From Sabellastarte sp. h YS-2021 (taxonomy: Eukaryota; Annelida; Polychaeta; Sabellida; Sabellidae), in the NCBI GenBank assembly GCA_964017235.1, contig OZ024936.1, forward strand, positions 59,633,028-59,697,027: DNA of 64,000 nt. Direction: 5' to 3'. The translations under genes were made by a program, and so were the position numbers. Shown piece after piece: positions 44,441-56,744 of the stretch (position 1 is the stretch's first letter; each line of letters begins with the position of its first letter). The notes beneath the pieces are model-generated. The model searched no databases. It was not told the DNA's origin and was given only the letters and a program-made list of their open reading frames with translations.

Positions 44441-46581
44441 TCGGCAGCTTCCCTCTTTAAAGACATTGCAAAGTTGCGTATCTTCTCAGATCCTGACCAA
44501 TCACAATTCTTGGCTACTAACTCAAATTGTGCTATAAAGCCATTCCAATGTTCCCCCTCGAAAGACAGTTTTGGGATATGCATCTTCTTGCCTCTGTCCC
44601 TGTTCTGTCTCCTAGAACTGTTTCCGATATTTACACTCCTAGAACCACCCGTAGCCAAAACTTCACCATCCCCTTCTTCAGAAGAATTGTCAGAAGTGTC
44701 GTCAGACTTCTTTTGAGTCACAACATTCACCCTTGGTCCACTACGACAGTACACTCCATCTGGGCTTTTGTGTTGAATGGTCGCGGTCACACGTTGAATA
44801 CATTCGTCCTTGGGTGTGGAACAGTGACTAGCTGAATTCTGCACACTCCTTGGAACCGGAATATAAGGTGATGTTTTTGGTAATCCAGCTGGTGGCTCTG
44901 CTATTGTCACATTTTTCTTTGAGATGGTAGCTACCCTGTCAGACAATTCATCAGATGCTTTCAGGTCCAATCCTGTCCACTGGAACCCGTGCAAATTTGA
45001 TGGCAACTCGTATTCAATGTTGAAAGTGCCCTTCATCACCCGCAATTGTTGACCAATTTTACTCAAAACAGGCTGTCTCTTTGCTTTAAACACCTGACCT
45101 TGGACGTTGAGTACATGCTGGTGAGCATCCTCAATGTCAGCAAGACAAGGCCCATATGATCCCCTCTTCATTTCCCCCAATTGCTTTTCCTGTTCCCTCA
45201 GGGTCTGCTCATGCCTTTGAAGAACCGCTTCATTCTCAACTAAAAACTTGGAGAGTTCTTGAAATGAAGTGAAAAGGTCCCTCTCCATGGCTTGGTAAAC
45301 TGGATCCGTAGAAACAGCCACCTTGGGGTTCAAATCACCAGAATCTTTCTGCGTCACCACAGGTATCTTCTTCAAACTGTCAACCTCTTCCCTCATGGTG
45401 CGCACTTGCATTTGCACACCATCCAAGCTTACAGAAAGGTCGGTCACCTCATCCCTGTGCTGCTTCTGTTGCAGTTCAAGTGATGCCACTCGAGTTGAAC
45501 ACTGCTCCTGATCCCGCTCCATATTGATCCTACACACTTCCAAGCGATCCTGACTCTCTGATACCACCCGCAGCTCTCTATGGTATTTCTCATCCTGCTG
45601 ATTCAAGTCAGATTGAAGTCCCACAATATCGTTTCTCACAGAGTCAGAAACACCCTCCTGTTGAACCAGTTTATTCTGAAGATCAGCCACCCTGGACTCA
45701 ACAGCTTTTACACCATCTCTCCATTCTTGATAAGCTCCCTGGACCTCCTTACGCATATCACACTTGAACTGGTCATGTGATAGGAACAGCCCCTGTACTG
45801 AGGATTCAACAGCCTTTGCTTCCTCACTCAAGTCATCACAATGGGTATGCAATCCCTCAACAGCGGTAACTCGCTCATCAAGTCCCGTTACCATGGCTGC
45901 AAGTTTCAAATTACTGTCATTGGCAGCGCTCACCGAGACCTTAAGATTACCCACAGCTTCAGACAGCATGGACACTTTCTCCCCAGTAGAATCCTGAGAT
46001 TCACACAGAATCTGCAGTTTCTTATGTGTGCGCTTACTGGATCTCCTGATATCCCGCAAAATAGCAAACAGGTCCTTGGAATTCATTTCAGATCCGCTAT
46101 CACCACTGGCAAAACTTCCATCAGAGTCCGATTCTGTCTTTATCAACCCAGCGGAATGTTCTCCGTCATAAGCTCCTTGGAACTGATGCGGATTCATCGA
46201 CATCAAGTGATCTGTGTTGGAGCATACTTGATTTGCAGTAGTCCCGACTGTGGTCAACTGTAACTCAGACTGGGCCAAGGGTCCATTATCAGAACAAAGT
46301 TGACCCATCTGCGAAAACTGCGCTCCGTCTGAATACACTGAGACCTCCCCACTGAAGCGAATCAAGTTATTTGCAAAAATGTATTGTATCACTGAACCAC
46401 CTGTTAATCTTTCCTCTTGAAACTGGCTTCTCGTCAGCTGACCCCCATTCCTATCTCGGGCAGCCAAGATGTTTTTAGCCTTCCTTTCACCCACATCCTT
46501 GATTCTCATCAAGTCGGCTTTGCTGGCCAACTCTATGTCAATTGTCTCCATCACCGCCCCTGAATCCTGCTGATTGTTCAT
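44407..46581 (-). pseudogene. Gag N-terminal part: HhH-like segment, coiled coil, capsid start
   Basis: The likely start is ATG 46579-46581 (MNNQQDSG). Residues about 15-46 (ELASKADLMRIKDVGERKAK and on) resemble the helix-hairpin-helix of ComEA-like proteins. A long heptad-rich coiled coil covers the middle, roughly residues 200-420. The C-terminus (IPKLSFEGEHWNGFIAQFEL) begins the Retrotrans_gag domain. The frame then stops at TGA while the domain continues in the neighbouring frame, so gag is broken by one base. The protein would be far longer than usual Gypsy Gag. Confidence 0.85.
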
Positions 46582-48480
46582 CTTCAAAAAAAAACAATCT
46601 GAACAAAAACAAAATACAGACAAAAACACACAAATGCAAAGTCAAATTATCGAAATATTGCAAAGTTCAAAGTAAATAATTTTGAAAACTCAAAATTGAA
46701 AATTTCCACATCAGTATGTAAATCAAAAGCCACACTGATATGAATTAAAACAAAATTCACACCGTTACCAAAATTCAGATAAGTGTGAAAATTTCAAAAA
46801 TTGCACAAAGTTCACACAAGTACAAAAATTGACAAAGTATGAAATATTAAAAATTCAACAAGAGCAAATGCTAAATAGCAATTTCAAAACAAACTGCCAA
46901 AATGCTGAAATGGAAATAAATTAGTAACACAATATCAACAATGTCAATAAAAGTAAAATACAAAAATACAATAAAGACAATGAATACAATTAAGAAAATT
47001 GAATTAAATTGTAATTTCACAAAAATTTGGAAAAAATTCAAACTCACTTTTACTAAAAAATGTTATATCTATTTCCAACAACTACAAAATTATTCCAAAG
47101 TTACTTCCAAAATCAAAATATTTTCAAATTTGGTATAAAAATGCTAATGAGAATTTCAAATTACTGTCACTGAAACAAATTCAATTGCAAATCCCACGAC
47201 AAATCACCTATCACACCAGCTTTGTAAATAAATAAATAAATAACACACTCTCACCTCAATTCGTCCGTTCCAACAAAAATACAAACAAATATATCAATAT
47301 TGAATTTATAAATATGAACATATAATACAAAATGAATATACGGATCCGAACCAGTTATTCCATGCAATAAAAACCAGTTACTGTTCGTAATAAACAATCT
47401 GAGCAGAAATACCGGTTATTCTACACAATAAAAACTAGTTACTTTTCGCAATAAACAATTCACGCAAAAATACCGGTAGTTATTGTACGGATGTACGCAA
47501 TAAGTTATTTATGCAAAAGAAAAAAAAAATGTACTACAACTACGATAGACCTTAACTACCATGCACAAGACAATATTCACATGTACTTGAATACGTTAGT
47601 AAAGTACGATAATCAAGTTACAAATTTAAATCACTCTTCCAAAATTAATGCAATAATTTACTGATAAATTACACACAAAAGCTAATGAAAAGTTAAATAT
47701 TATTTCTCTGCAATTTACTATTTAAGATACAAGTTATCCTCACTAAATCAGTAACACTATCAGCAAATTAAAAGTTACTATTAAAAATTTACTAATACTG
47801 AATTGCAAAATTACATGTAAATTCTGCACTACATCCACCACTTTTATGGATTTTACTACCAAAATAACGTTAAATTTGTGAATACATCAGGCAGTAAATT
47901 TATTCACACAATAATTCACCGTATCGCCAATCACAAAGCGAATATTTTTAAATTATTGTGAATATTTATGTAACTGGACCTCGGCCGTACCGACAATCAA
48001 TCCCTTCCAGTTAATGAAGAGTAACCACAACTAGCAAATATTATGGTTTAATAATTATTTAAATTAAAATAGAAACTACACAACAAATAGTCAATGCAAA
48101 ATTAGGACAGCAATAACACCATCAAGGCCTGTGTCATCCACTTGCAGACTAAAAGTACTGTGTAATTTGATTACTAGAGTTGAAAACTGGTGCAAAATTA
48201 TCAACTTACATCAAAATTTACACCAAAATTACCGGAAATCACGCTAAGTTTTACCGGAAATCACGCTAAGTTTTACCGGTAAAAAGGGCATAAAACACAC
48301 CTGATATGTATTCACACCTGCACTCCTGATATGTATTCAAGTAACCAGATTAATATAGCAGTGGTGGTTTATGCTGACAATCGAAAATACCTGATATATT
48401 CAGACAAAAATGCAGCAATAAAAGAAGGAAAACAAACCCCCTTCAAAAGCACCAGAGAAGCAAAAATGCTAATCCTAGCA
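46582..48480 (-). other. Untranslated leader of the LTR element
   Basis: About 1.9 kb of strongly A-rich (plus strand) sequence lies between the primer-binding site and gag. I see no long ORF in it. It may hold the packaging signal, the splice donor for ORF3 or an internal entry site, but no motif proves this. Confidence 0.6.
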
Positions 48481-48497
48481 CCCCACTTCTGGTACCA
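48481..48497 (-). promoter_or_regulatory. Primer-binding site matching a leucine tRNA
   Basis: CCCCACTTCTGGTACCA on the plus strand equals the 3' end of a tRNA with CCA added. It fits tRNA-Leu(UAA) of animals, which ends CCCCACTCCTGGTA plus CCA, with one difference. It lies one base inside the 5' LTR. Confidence 0.8.
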
Positions 48498-48498
48498 A

Positions 48499-48695
48499 TG
48501 AAGAAAGAACTTCTTACCATAAATTGCTTCTCTGTAAATGGTAGCCCTCTTGCAATGGCTGAAGTGATGTTCACAGATTTCTACATTTTACTTGTTTCTA
48601 GCTAGAGCTCTACAGGAAGTCACTTTAAATCTCCATCCGGGCATCCCAAACACCGAATCGCCACTTCCCGCGGGGACACGCTAGTCGCCGTCACA
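48499..48695 (-). repeat. 5' LTR (197 bp)
   Basis: It is the partner of 35695-35891, with identical length and TG...CA ends. It is short for an LTR and should hold the promoter on the minus strand. Confidence 0.95.
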
Positions 48696-49290
48696 ATAAT
48701 ATGAAGAGTGCTGGATCCTCTGTTGTTAATGACATGATATAGTGATGACCAGAAAAAGAGTGGCGAGCATCACATCATCCGGTGATCACAAAACAATTAT
48801 AATTAGTGATCACCACATGATTTGGGGATGACTACAATATAACTAAGTCATTCTCACAATTAGATTTTCGGGGCAATTTCACTTTACCGGTTCGGTATCC
48901 GCCATATTTGATAATTACAGGTAATTGTCAAGGAAATGTGGAATTAAATTAACAGTTATAAATTGGGGCAAGCCCCCAACCTCCCATAAAAAAGGATTCT
49001 GGTATATTTCGATGTAAATAAAAGGATGGAATTGCTAAAACGTGGAATTATATTATTGTCCAACTCCCCCAATTACACTCAGAACTAATCATTGAGGGAG
49101 TCATTGCTTCAGCTTATTAAAAGTTAGTTCAAAGTCATACATATATTTGAAAATGTTATTTACGGGGAAAAATAAAGATAAACAATAAACACGTCCATAA
49201 TCATCACTTAAAACAATTGATATATTAATAAACATGCACAAATATACATGGGTACATATATCAATATTTAACAACATTGACATTGGCCAC
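48696..49290. other. Unassigned sequence right of the LTR element
   Basis: No gene is seen. GTGATCACC motifs occur here and also just left of the element (35615-35645), so the element may sit in an older repeat. Confidence 0.45.
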
Positions 49291-49293
49291 CTG

Positions 49294-49853
49294 GGGCCGA
49301 TTTCACAAAGAGACTTAGACTTAGCCAAGTTTTTGGCTAAGTCAGGGACTTAAATCAAAGACTTTGGTCTTAGCTGGCTCTGGGACTTAAATGGATTTCA
49401 CAAAAGGGTGACTTAGCTTAGCTAAGTCCAAGCTTATCAAATATCCACAGTGGTATTCTGTGTCATATGATCTTTTATATCCTTCATTTGATGCATTTTA
49501 TCTAAGGATAAGTGCTGTTTGGAAATAGAAAACCTTGTTACATCATATAAACTTCCGAAAGACTACTTCATTAAGGTGTTCTGTATAATTATACTTTATT
49601 TACAGCCATTTCAAAGTTTGAAGTGAAGAAAAGTTTATGGCGGCCATATTTAAGTCCTCTTCACAAAATTTAAGCCCATTACCTCCCTGACTTAAAGTTA
49701 AGTCCACTGAGTTAGCAATTTCATGGACTTAGCTGCTTTGTGAAATCCGCTTAGTCTAAGACCACAGACTTAACAATCTGTTGACAAAATTTAAGACCAA
49801 AGTCTTAAATTTAAGTCTAAATCTGGACTTAAGTCCCTATGTGAAATCGGCCC
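49294..49853. mobile_element. MITE with GGGCCGATTTCACA ends and CTG duplication
   Basis: GGGCCGATTTCACAAAGAG at the left is inverted at the right (CTATGTGAAATCGGCCC). CTG flanks both sides (49291-49293, 49854-49856). The interior is rich in ACTTAG/CTAAGT motifs. The structure resembles PIF/Harbinger-related MITEs. Confidence 0.85.
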
Positions 49854-49856
49854 CTG

Positions 49857-52580
49857 CTATATGGTTTTTTTCTGCCTCTTTGTTACAACTGGGGTTATAT
49901 ACTGGGTTTATAATACTGGGGTTATAATAACTAGCTAAATGTTATTCAAAGTAAATTTTACAAGAAGTCCATTCACCAAACCAAATGTTATACTTATTTT
50001 TAATACGATTTTACAAGATATTTAATGTCTATATTGATCACAGTATTCATTATTAAAAATATTAATGTAATAATAAAAATACATATTCTTTAGCACATAC
50101 ATATGTAGTAAACAACCAACAAACATGTGCTTTTATGACACTCAATTAATTGGAAAGTGGAGTGGGGGGTGATTAAGGGGGAGTCATAATCTTGCAGGGG
50201 GGGGGGGGGGGGGGCGTCAGAATATTTCAACCCCCTTGCAAGACGCTGACCCCCAGTCAGAAAGATCTTCTAGTGCACAGGGAATCTTCTGGTTATCACT
50301 ACACCACACAATAAGTGCTCAGGATAATTCTGGTCATCACCAATCAAAAAGTCGTGATTACGACTTATGACCAGTTAAAATAAAAATCACAATGTCCTGC
50401 CAAGGGCTCCATAGGTTTCTCATTCTGACTGTCACTTTATATTACACACATAAATATTAACAATTTATTGCAGGATATGCCAAAGCCTATGTGTTTCAAA
50501 TGTACCTTTTTTCTCGTTATTCTAAGAGTGTGAAGAGAGTAAACAAAATATAAGTAGAGACTCAATACACCAAGGATTTCTTTCATTATTAATATTTTAG
50601 AATATAAATAAGTAACTATAAACACTACTAAAAGGGCTCTCTAAATGTTACATATCTTAATATACATACAATGTATCTCACATAATGTCAGTTTTAGAAA
50701 ATAAATAAAAACTACACCTTTACTAATAGACAATGCCACTTTGCAATCACAAACTAAGGCTATCTCTTTGATCACAGCTTAAATAAGAGTAAAGGTCGCA
50801 GTTGGGGTCTTAGCGAAGGTCATATGAGGACAGGCCATGAACTAGTTTTGAACCTAGAGACGTAAAGGCCAAGTGATTGGATGTTAAACTTCTTTACAAC
50901 TTGATCTCCGAAGCCCCCTGTAATTTCAAGAAATGCATGTTATAATAACAAAATATTATTCTCTTGCAATTACAAGTAGGATACATTGATGAATAAAGTC
51001 ACACCAGGGTAGACCGATTAATCTGTCTCTCAGCCAATTTTTAAAAGATGGATGTATTGGCGAGAGACAGATGGCATTAGTATGCAAAAAACATAAACAT
51101 CCTGAAGGGCAACAAGTGGCACACGTCCTGACATTAAACATGTGCTAGGCTACCACCTTGAGTATCAAGGATGTGCCCCGCATTAAAAGAAATAAACTTT
51201 TTGCACAGTTAATGGATATATTTACCAAAATTTATTTCACTTGCCAAATTTTATCATTGTTTATACAAACAGGAAGTGCAGAAAAAGTGTCTATATTACT
51301 GCAAACACAGAAAATTGTGTTCCTGCATCTAAATGCTTTATACTGTTAATACATATAAGTGCATATTTTAAAGTTTAAAGGGACTGTAATTTTCTGATAT
51401 TGAAGTTTTTTGTGTAGCAAGGAACTCTGTCCCAAAATGCCATCCATCAGTTTTAAAAAGGCATATTTTGGGACAGAAAACTCGGTCTACACCAGGGTCC
51501 ACTTATAAACCTCAGAGAATGAGGTATATGTAATTGGCAATGTTTCTTTGTTTGTTAACTCGAAAATCTGTGGACAGATTGTTATGAATATTTCAGGAAA
51601 TGTCGACAATGGCACATGAAACAGAAGATTAAATGTTGGTGATGATCAGTAATCTGGATATAGGGTTTTTAGTCGAATCTTTGATTCGAGTTATGTACTG
51701 GGTTGTGGCCGTGATTTTAAATCGTCTGTTTAAGCCCTTAAATATCAAATTCTGAATAATATTTGTTCACATATCGGTACACTAAGGTGTATATTATACA
51801 CTCTGCCATTTTGAAGATTTTAATGCTTTTATTAAGTTATATTTTATGAAGTAAAAATCATGTCTGGCACTACGTCTGGCTTTCTATAAGGTCCCGTATG
51901 TCCTAGAACCTATTGTATTTCCATTGTGATTTTCTACTCGAACGAGTCTTTTTTAACCGTTTCGTCTGCTGGTTTCTAGACGAGAAACCCCAATTAATTT
52001 ATTTGTCTGCTGGTGTATCACACACTCACTGTTAATGTAAAATTGTTGTCTGCGCATCTACCAATTTGTCAAACAAATAAACCGAAAAGAAATTAATGAA
52101 TGAAGTGACGTCACGGTAGTACTATACATTTTTCGTTTAGCCAATCAAAATCGAGGACACCTGGCAGAGACAATGAAAGCACAACCCCGTAGTTCTACAT
52201 ACAACCACTCGAAGGCGCTTGGGGTTTCTATTTCCTAGAAGTTATCACGTGATTTCATTATTTCTTTCTGTCAATCCGTTTGTTATTTTAGAAGAAGTTG
52301 TCTTCCAAATTGATTTACAGTATATTTACAAAATAAACCAGTTCGCTAATCTTATTTTATTCTATATTCTAACATGACATGGGATGTGTCCTCGATTCAT
52401 CGGTAAAATACAGCATAATCTGTGTCTTCCTATTATCGCTCATTGTGGCTATCGTAATATTGTAGAAACAACACACGAATATTTTATTTAAATACTTACA
52501 ATTTGCTTCTGTAAAATATCCATATACAGTACTATATATCCACGCTTCAAAATTGAAATATGTCTTCTCATTTCAAAATC
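49857..52580. other. Unassigned AT-rich sequence
   Basis: No exon is supported. It holds a G run (50197-50214) and a diverged SINE at about 50793-50917. Confidence 0.5.
50793..50917 (-). repeat. tRNA-derived SINE, family 2, diverged
   Basis: It shares GTTGGGGTCTTA and the GACAGGCC segment with family 2, but its head is degraded. Confidence 0.5.
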
Positions 52581-52891
52581 AAATTTCAAACTGCAAGTCC
52601 GTGAACAGGAAATATGCTGGTACGTAGTTTTCGTCTTAAACCAGCCTTGTAAAATATTGTCACGAAATCCCCACAAAGAACTGCCGTGAGTGGGCATATT
52701 TGCTCATTAATATTAATGAGGCAAGTCCGCGAACAGGAAATATGCTGGTAGTTTTCATCTTAAACCAGCCTTGTAGAATATTGTTACGAAACCCCTCAAA
52801 GAACTGCCGTGATTGCGCATGTTTGCTCATTAATATTAATGAGGCAAGTCCGTGGACAGGAAATATGCTGGTAGTTTTCATCTTAAACCAG

Positions 52892-55286
52892 GGGCCGGAT
52901 TCACGAACGATACTTAGACCATTCCTAACTTAGATTTTAAGTATTACTTAGATTTCAAGTAAGAAATTATGAAACCTAATTCACGAACGTTCCTAACTCT
53001 AAGGTGACCTTAAAACCCATACTTAGATTTTAAGTTAAGTTGAAAGCTACCTTGAGAGGACACGATGTTAATATTACATGATTTAGTTTGTAAACATTGG
53101 GCAATAATAGTGTTGTATTTGGATGGGGAGGTTTATTTATCCACGTGGTTAGTGTATAAGTCAAAATTTTAGTAAGATGAAGTTTTACTAATTCTTCAGA
53201 AATAATTCCACTACCCAGCAGGCACGCGACTTTGAAATCTGGTTGATTCCAACGGTGAAATCTGGTTGAAATACGTGAAGATTTTGCAAACCGTTTTTAG
53301 TTGGATCCAACCGGTGAAATCATGTTGAATTCAACTGTTGAAATGTGGTTGAATTCAATGGGTGAAATCTGGTTGAAATACGTGTAGATTTTGCAAACCG
53401 TTTTTGGTTGGATCCAACCGGTGAAATCAGGTTGAATTCAATGGGTGAAATCAGGTTGAATTCAGTGGGTGAAATCTGGTTAAAATATGTGTAGATTTTG
53501 CAAACCGTTTTTGGTTGGATCCAACCGGTGAAATCAGGTTGAATTCAATGGGTGAAATCTGGTTGAAATACGTGTAGATTTTGCAAACTGTTTTTGGTTG
53601 AATCCAATGTAAGAAATAGGGTTGAATTCAATGGGTGAAATCAGGTGGTTTACACTGTCTTCTTTAGTTGAATCATTGTAGCTTGTGTTGCATAATTATA
53701 GCTTCTTAATAATATTATATCATAACTATCCATATACATATTTTACAATTTGGATACAACTTCAAAGTAATTAATTCTTTCCAAGAAGACATGTTTTCAT
53801 GAATCATTGTATATTCAATATTCTATTTCTGATGACGTTGTAATAACACATAATTTTTTAATCAGCTTTCAAATCTGCTGAAGATATGTAAATCCATATT
53901 TTCCAACTAGATATCCATTTTTATATTATTAATAGGACCGGTATTATTCATTGCCTTCAATTGAAATTCTTTTTGTGAAATTTTAAAATATTTTCTTTTC
54001 TTTGTAAATAACAAACAATTGTGACATTATTTATATCTTCAGTATTTTATCCAATCAGTTTCTTTTAAATGTTTTATTAAGTTGGCTATAATTATATGGT
54101 AATTATAAAGAAGCTATAATCATGTAGCAAAGCCACAATGCTCAGTTCAGATGCTTGTGTGTCATACAACTTTATCATATAAACTGAAAAAAAACACAAG
54201 AAAAGCCACATTTGAAGAACTCCACCCATTACTCCCCAACTTAATTAGTTGTCAGTGCTGACCACAAAAAAACAGACTTAAAGAAGTAAACACCATGCCT
54301 GCAACTGAGCAAGGGTAAACCCCCATCAGGAATTGCATTAATCAAAATATACCGGTAATTATAAATTATAAAAATTATATTTGGATGCATCAGTTAATTA
54401 ATAAGGAGAATGGAGAAAAGTACATGCACACATAATCTTTATCATCTTTATAATCTTTAAAAATTAGTCTTTGCTTTACAAATACCTACAAATTCAAAAA
54501 CAATTGCAATAATAGTTCTTTCAAAAAGTTAGACTTAATCACTAAATCACCCTCTAGAAAAAGAATTTTTAATCAACGATTACCAGTCATTCATTTCCCA
54601 ACATTCAACCTGTTTTCTGTTCAATAACATGACTAAGATTTCATGTCGAAAAACCTAACTTGATTTAGTGGTGATTTTTTTATGAAGTATCACTACTTTT
54701 TCCAGTCAGAAATGCAGCTTTGAAATAGTGTTGAAATTGTGTCAGTATCAGTTTTTCAACCAAAAATCACCATGATTTCTGGTCAAAATATCACTACTTT
54801 TTCATGTCAGAAAACTAACTTAGATTTAGTAGTTGGTAATGTTCTTTTCAACGTCAGGACCTGTTTTCAACTCTAAATCAATGACATTTCAAGGCGTGTG
54901 CCTGCTGGGTAATGGCTAGATTCTACTTGAAAGGAACAGATTAAAATTTTCACTAGGAATTAATTTTACTCTCCAAGCTCATCAGCTAAAATAATTAAAA
55001 ATCTCACTTTAATAAGCTGTGACTAAAATCTTTTGTAGAGGATCATTATCATAAACAATCCAATGTATAGACCAAAATTTTCCATACCACTTGGCCAATC
55101 AGATTCACTGACACAACTGTAACTAAAGAGTTAGGAGAGGTTTTTTCCTTACTTAAAATCTAAGGTAACCTTATCTAAGTATTGTTTCGTGAATACCAAT
55201 TCTAAGAAAAACTTAGTCAAGTGAAAAACCTTCCCTTACTTAGATCTAAGGTCACCTTATCTAAGTATTGTTCGTGAATCCGGGCC
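52892..55286. mobile_element. MITE with GGGCCGGATTCACGAAC ends and CAG duplication (outer)
   Basis: GGGCCGGATTCACGAAC at the left is inverted at the right (GTTCGTGAATCCGGGCC). CAG is duplicated (52889-52891, 55287-55289). Without its own insertion it is about 0.7 kb. Removing it restores a normal tandem unit. Confidence 0.88.
53214..54909. mobile_element. TA-flanked inverted-repeat element with internal repeats (inner)
   Basis: The left end CCCAGCAGGCACGCGAC is inverted at the right (GTGTGCCTGCTGGG). TA lies on both sides (53212-53213, 54910-54911). The left interior carries about four repeats of about 85-100 bp with GGTGAAATCTGGTTGAAATA and GTTTTTGGTTGGATCCAACC. No transposase is seen. Confidence 0.87.
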
Positions 55287-55639
55287 CAGCCTTGTAAAAT
55301 ATTGTTACGAAACCCCTCAAAGAACTGCCATGAGTGCGCATGTTTGCTCATTAATATTAATGAGGCAAGTCCGTGGACAGGAAATGTGCTGGTGGATTTC
55401 ATCTTAAACCAGCTTTGTAAAACTGCGCATCTACAGACCCTTTATATTTGTAAACAAATACTGTACCCATCTCGCGACACAAATCTGAAAACTTCAGTGA
55501 AAGCGGTTTCCAAATGCGGGCGATAATACAGAGTTTACAAATTTCAACACCCAGTCCTGTCCTAAGATTCGACTCTGTGGTTGGGTGAAAGCCAGCCACT
55601 GGACTCTAGTTTATCATTGCACTCTTAAGCTATAGTGGA

Positions 55640-56170
55640 GCTATTGAGCATTGGAGGAGGTTTGCACTCTCTGAGTGTTTTTCCAGTTATATTTTAGTGT
55701 GTTGTATTTAGATCATTACATGAAAGATATATACTTTATTTCTGTTTTTTTTTCGTGTACATCTCAGCTTTTGATGTTTGTTCTCTTGGACAATAACTTA
55801 TTTTTTCTTGAGTTACACTAAAAAGTCTTTACTAAAGTAAAGTAAGGCTAGGGCCCATTAAGCATTAATTAATGATGATGTGGTACAAAGGGTTTTCTGC
55901 TCATTCACGTCTCAAAGTCAGAGTTGTTGTTTTACGCCCTGTGAGAGGTGACAGCCTGCGATTAGATGCCAAACTTGCTAACCCACTAGGCACACTGAGG
56001 ACTACTCTGATGTCTGTCTTACAGGTTGCATACAGAGGTTGATGCAACTCTAATTACAATGACCACTGACCTGTGATAGTTGAGAAATCTCCGTCACTAC
56101 GTTGTATGCATACTGGATATTAATGCACTAAGCCCTCAACTCTGTTGTGTCGGGTACCAATCCAGCCAAT
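55640..56170. repeat. Long direct repeat, copy 1
   Basis: It matches 63424-64000 over its whole length (shared GTTTGCACTCTCTGAGTGTT at the start and GATGATGTGGTACAAAGGGT inside). It has a deletion inside the embedded SINE. Its partner runs off the right window edge. Confidence 0.9.
55912..56002 (-). repeat. tRNA-derived SINE, family 2, with internal deletion
   Basis: The head and tail are present but about 70 bp around the B box are missing compared with 63671-63829. Confidence 0.75.
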
Positions 56171-56744
56171 GGTAAGATGTAGGAAAAAACCTGAGGACCT
56201 CTCCTTATATGACTTAAGCTGTTCAAAGGATGAACAATTCCAACTTTGACCTTTGTGACAGTTGATGATTTTGTGTTTATGTTTATGATGTTGAGTCCAA
56301 CAATGGTAACAGCATTATACAAAAATGCCAAAATTGGTGAAGGTCTGAGCTGCCATGACTGATTATTCCTACTATTTTGTAATTCTAATGGACATTTTAT
56401 TAATGAATTTGATAAGATTATTGCATAATTTTTTTTTAATATTTGTAGGGCAAGCAAAGACTTGTTTTGGCTTTGTTAAGTTTTTCACGAAATAATTGTG
56501 TCTAATATTTGTACCTGAAGGTTTGCATTGGGGTGTGACAGACCTTGCTCTAAGACGTCATTTTTTGTTGACAAAATGTGCTACCATTTCGGTCATAATA
56601 GCCTGGAATTCAAGGCGCATGTTGAGTCTTTGTAATAATAATCCAATGTCAGCTGTATGTAAAACAACATAATACAACTCGCTGATATGTGATGTAGTAT
56701 GTCTTGAAATGGGAATACTTACTGACATGAATCTATTTAATGAT

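Larger units (their letters stand above)
35695..48695 (-). mobile_element. Ty3/Gypsy-type LTR retrotransposon, 13.0 kb, with a TatD-encoding third ORF
   Basis: On the minus strand the order is LTR, PBS, gag, protease, RT, RNase H, integrase, ORF3, PPT, LTR. RT before integrase places it in Ty3/Gypsy. The flanks ATGATAT (left) and ATAATAT (right) are close to, but not, an exact target duplication. This copy has several disabling lesions: a gag frameshift near 44420, TGA at 42295-42297, a SINE at 39838-40072 and frame changes in ORF3. The element is unusually long for the order because of a 1.9-kb leader, a long gag and the 2.7-kb ORF3. Confidence 0.95.
52586..55430. repeat. Tandem repeat, about 122-128 bp units, interrupted by nested transposons
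   Basis: Units start at GCAAGTCCGTGAACAGGAAA-like sequence at 52593, 52721, 52843 and 55363. Each ends with CTCATTAATATTAATGAG, a perfect 18-bp palindrome (52703, 52825, 55345). The third unit is split by 52892-55286. Confidence 0.88.
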
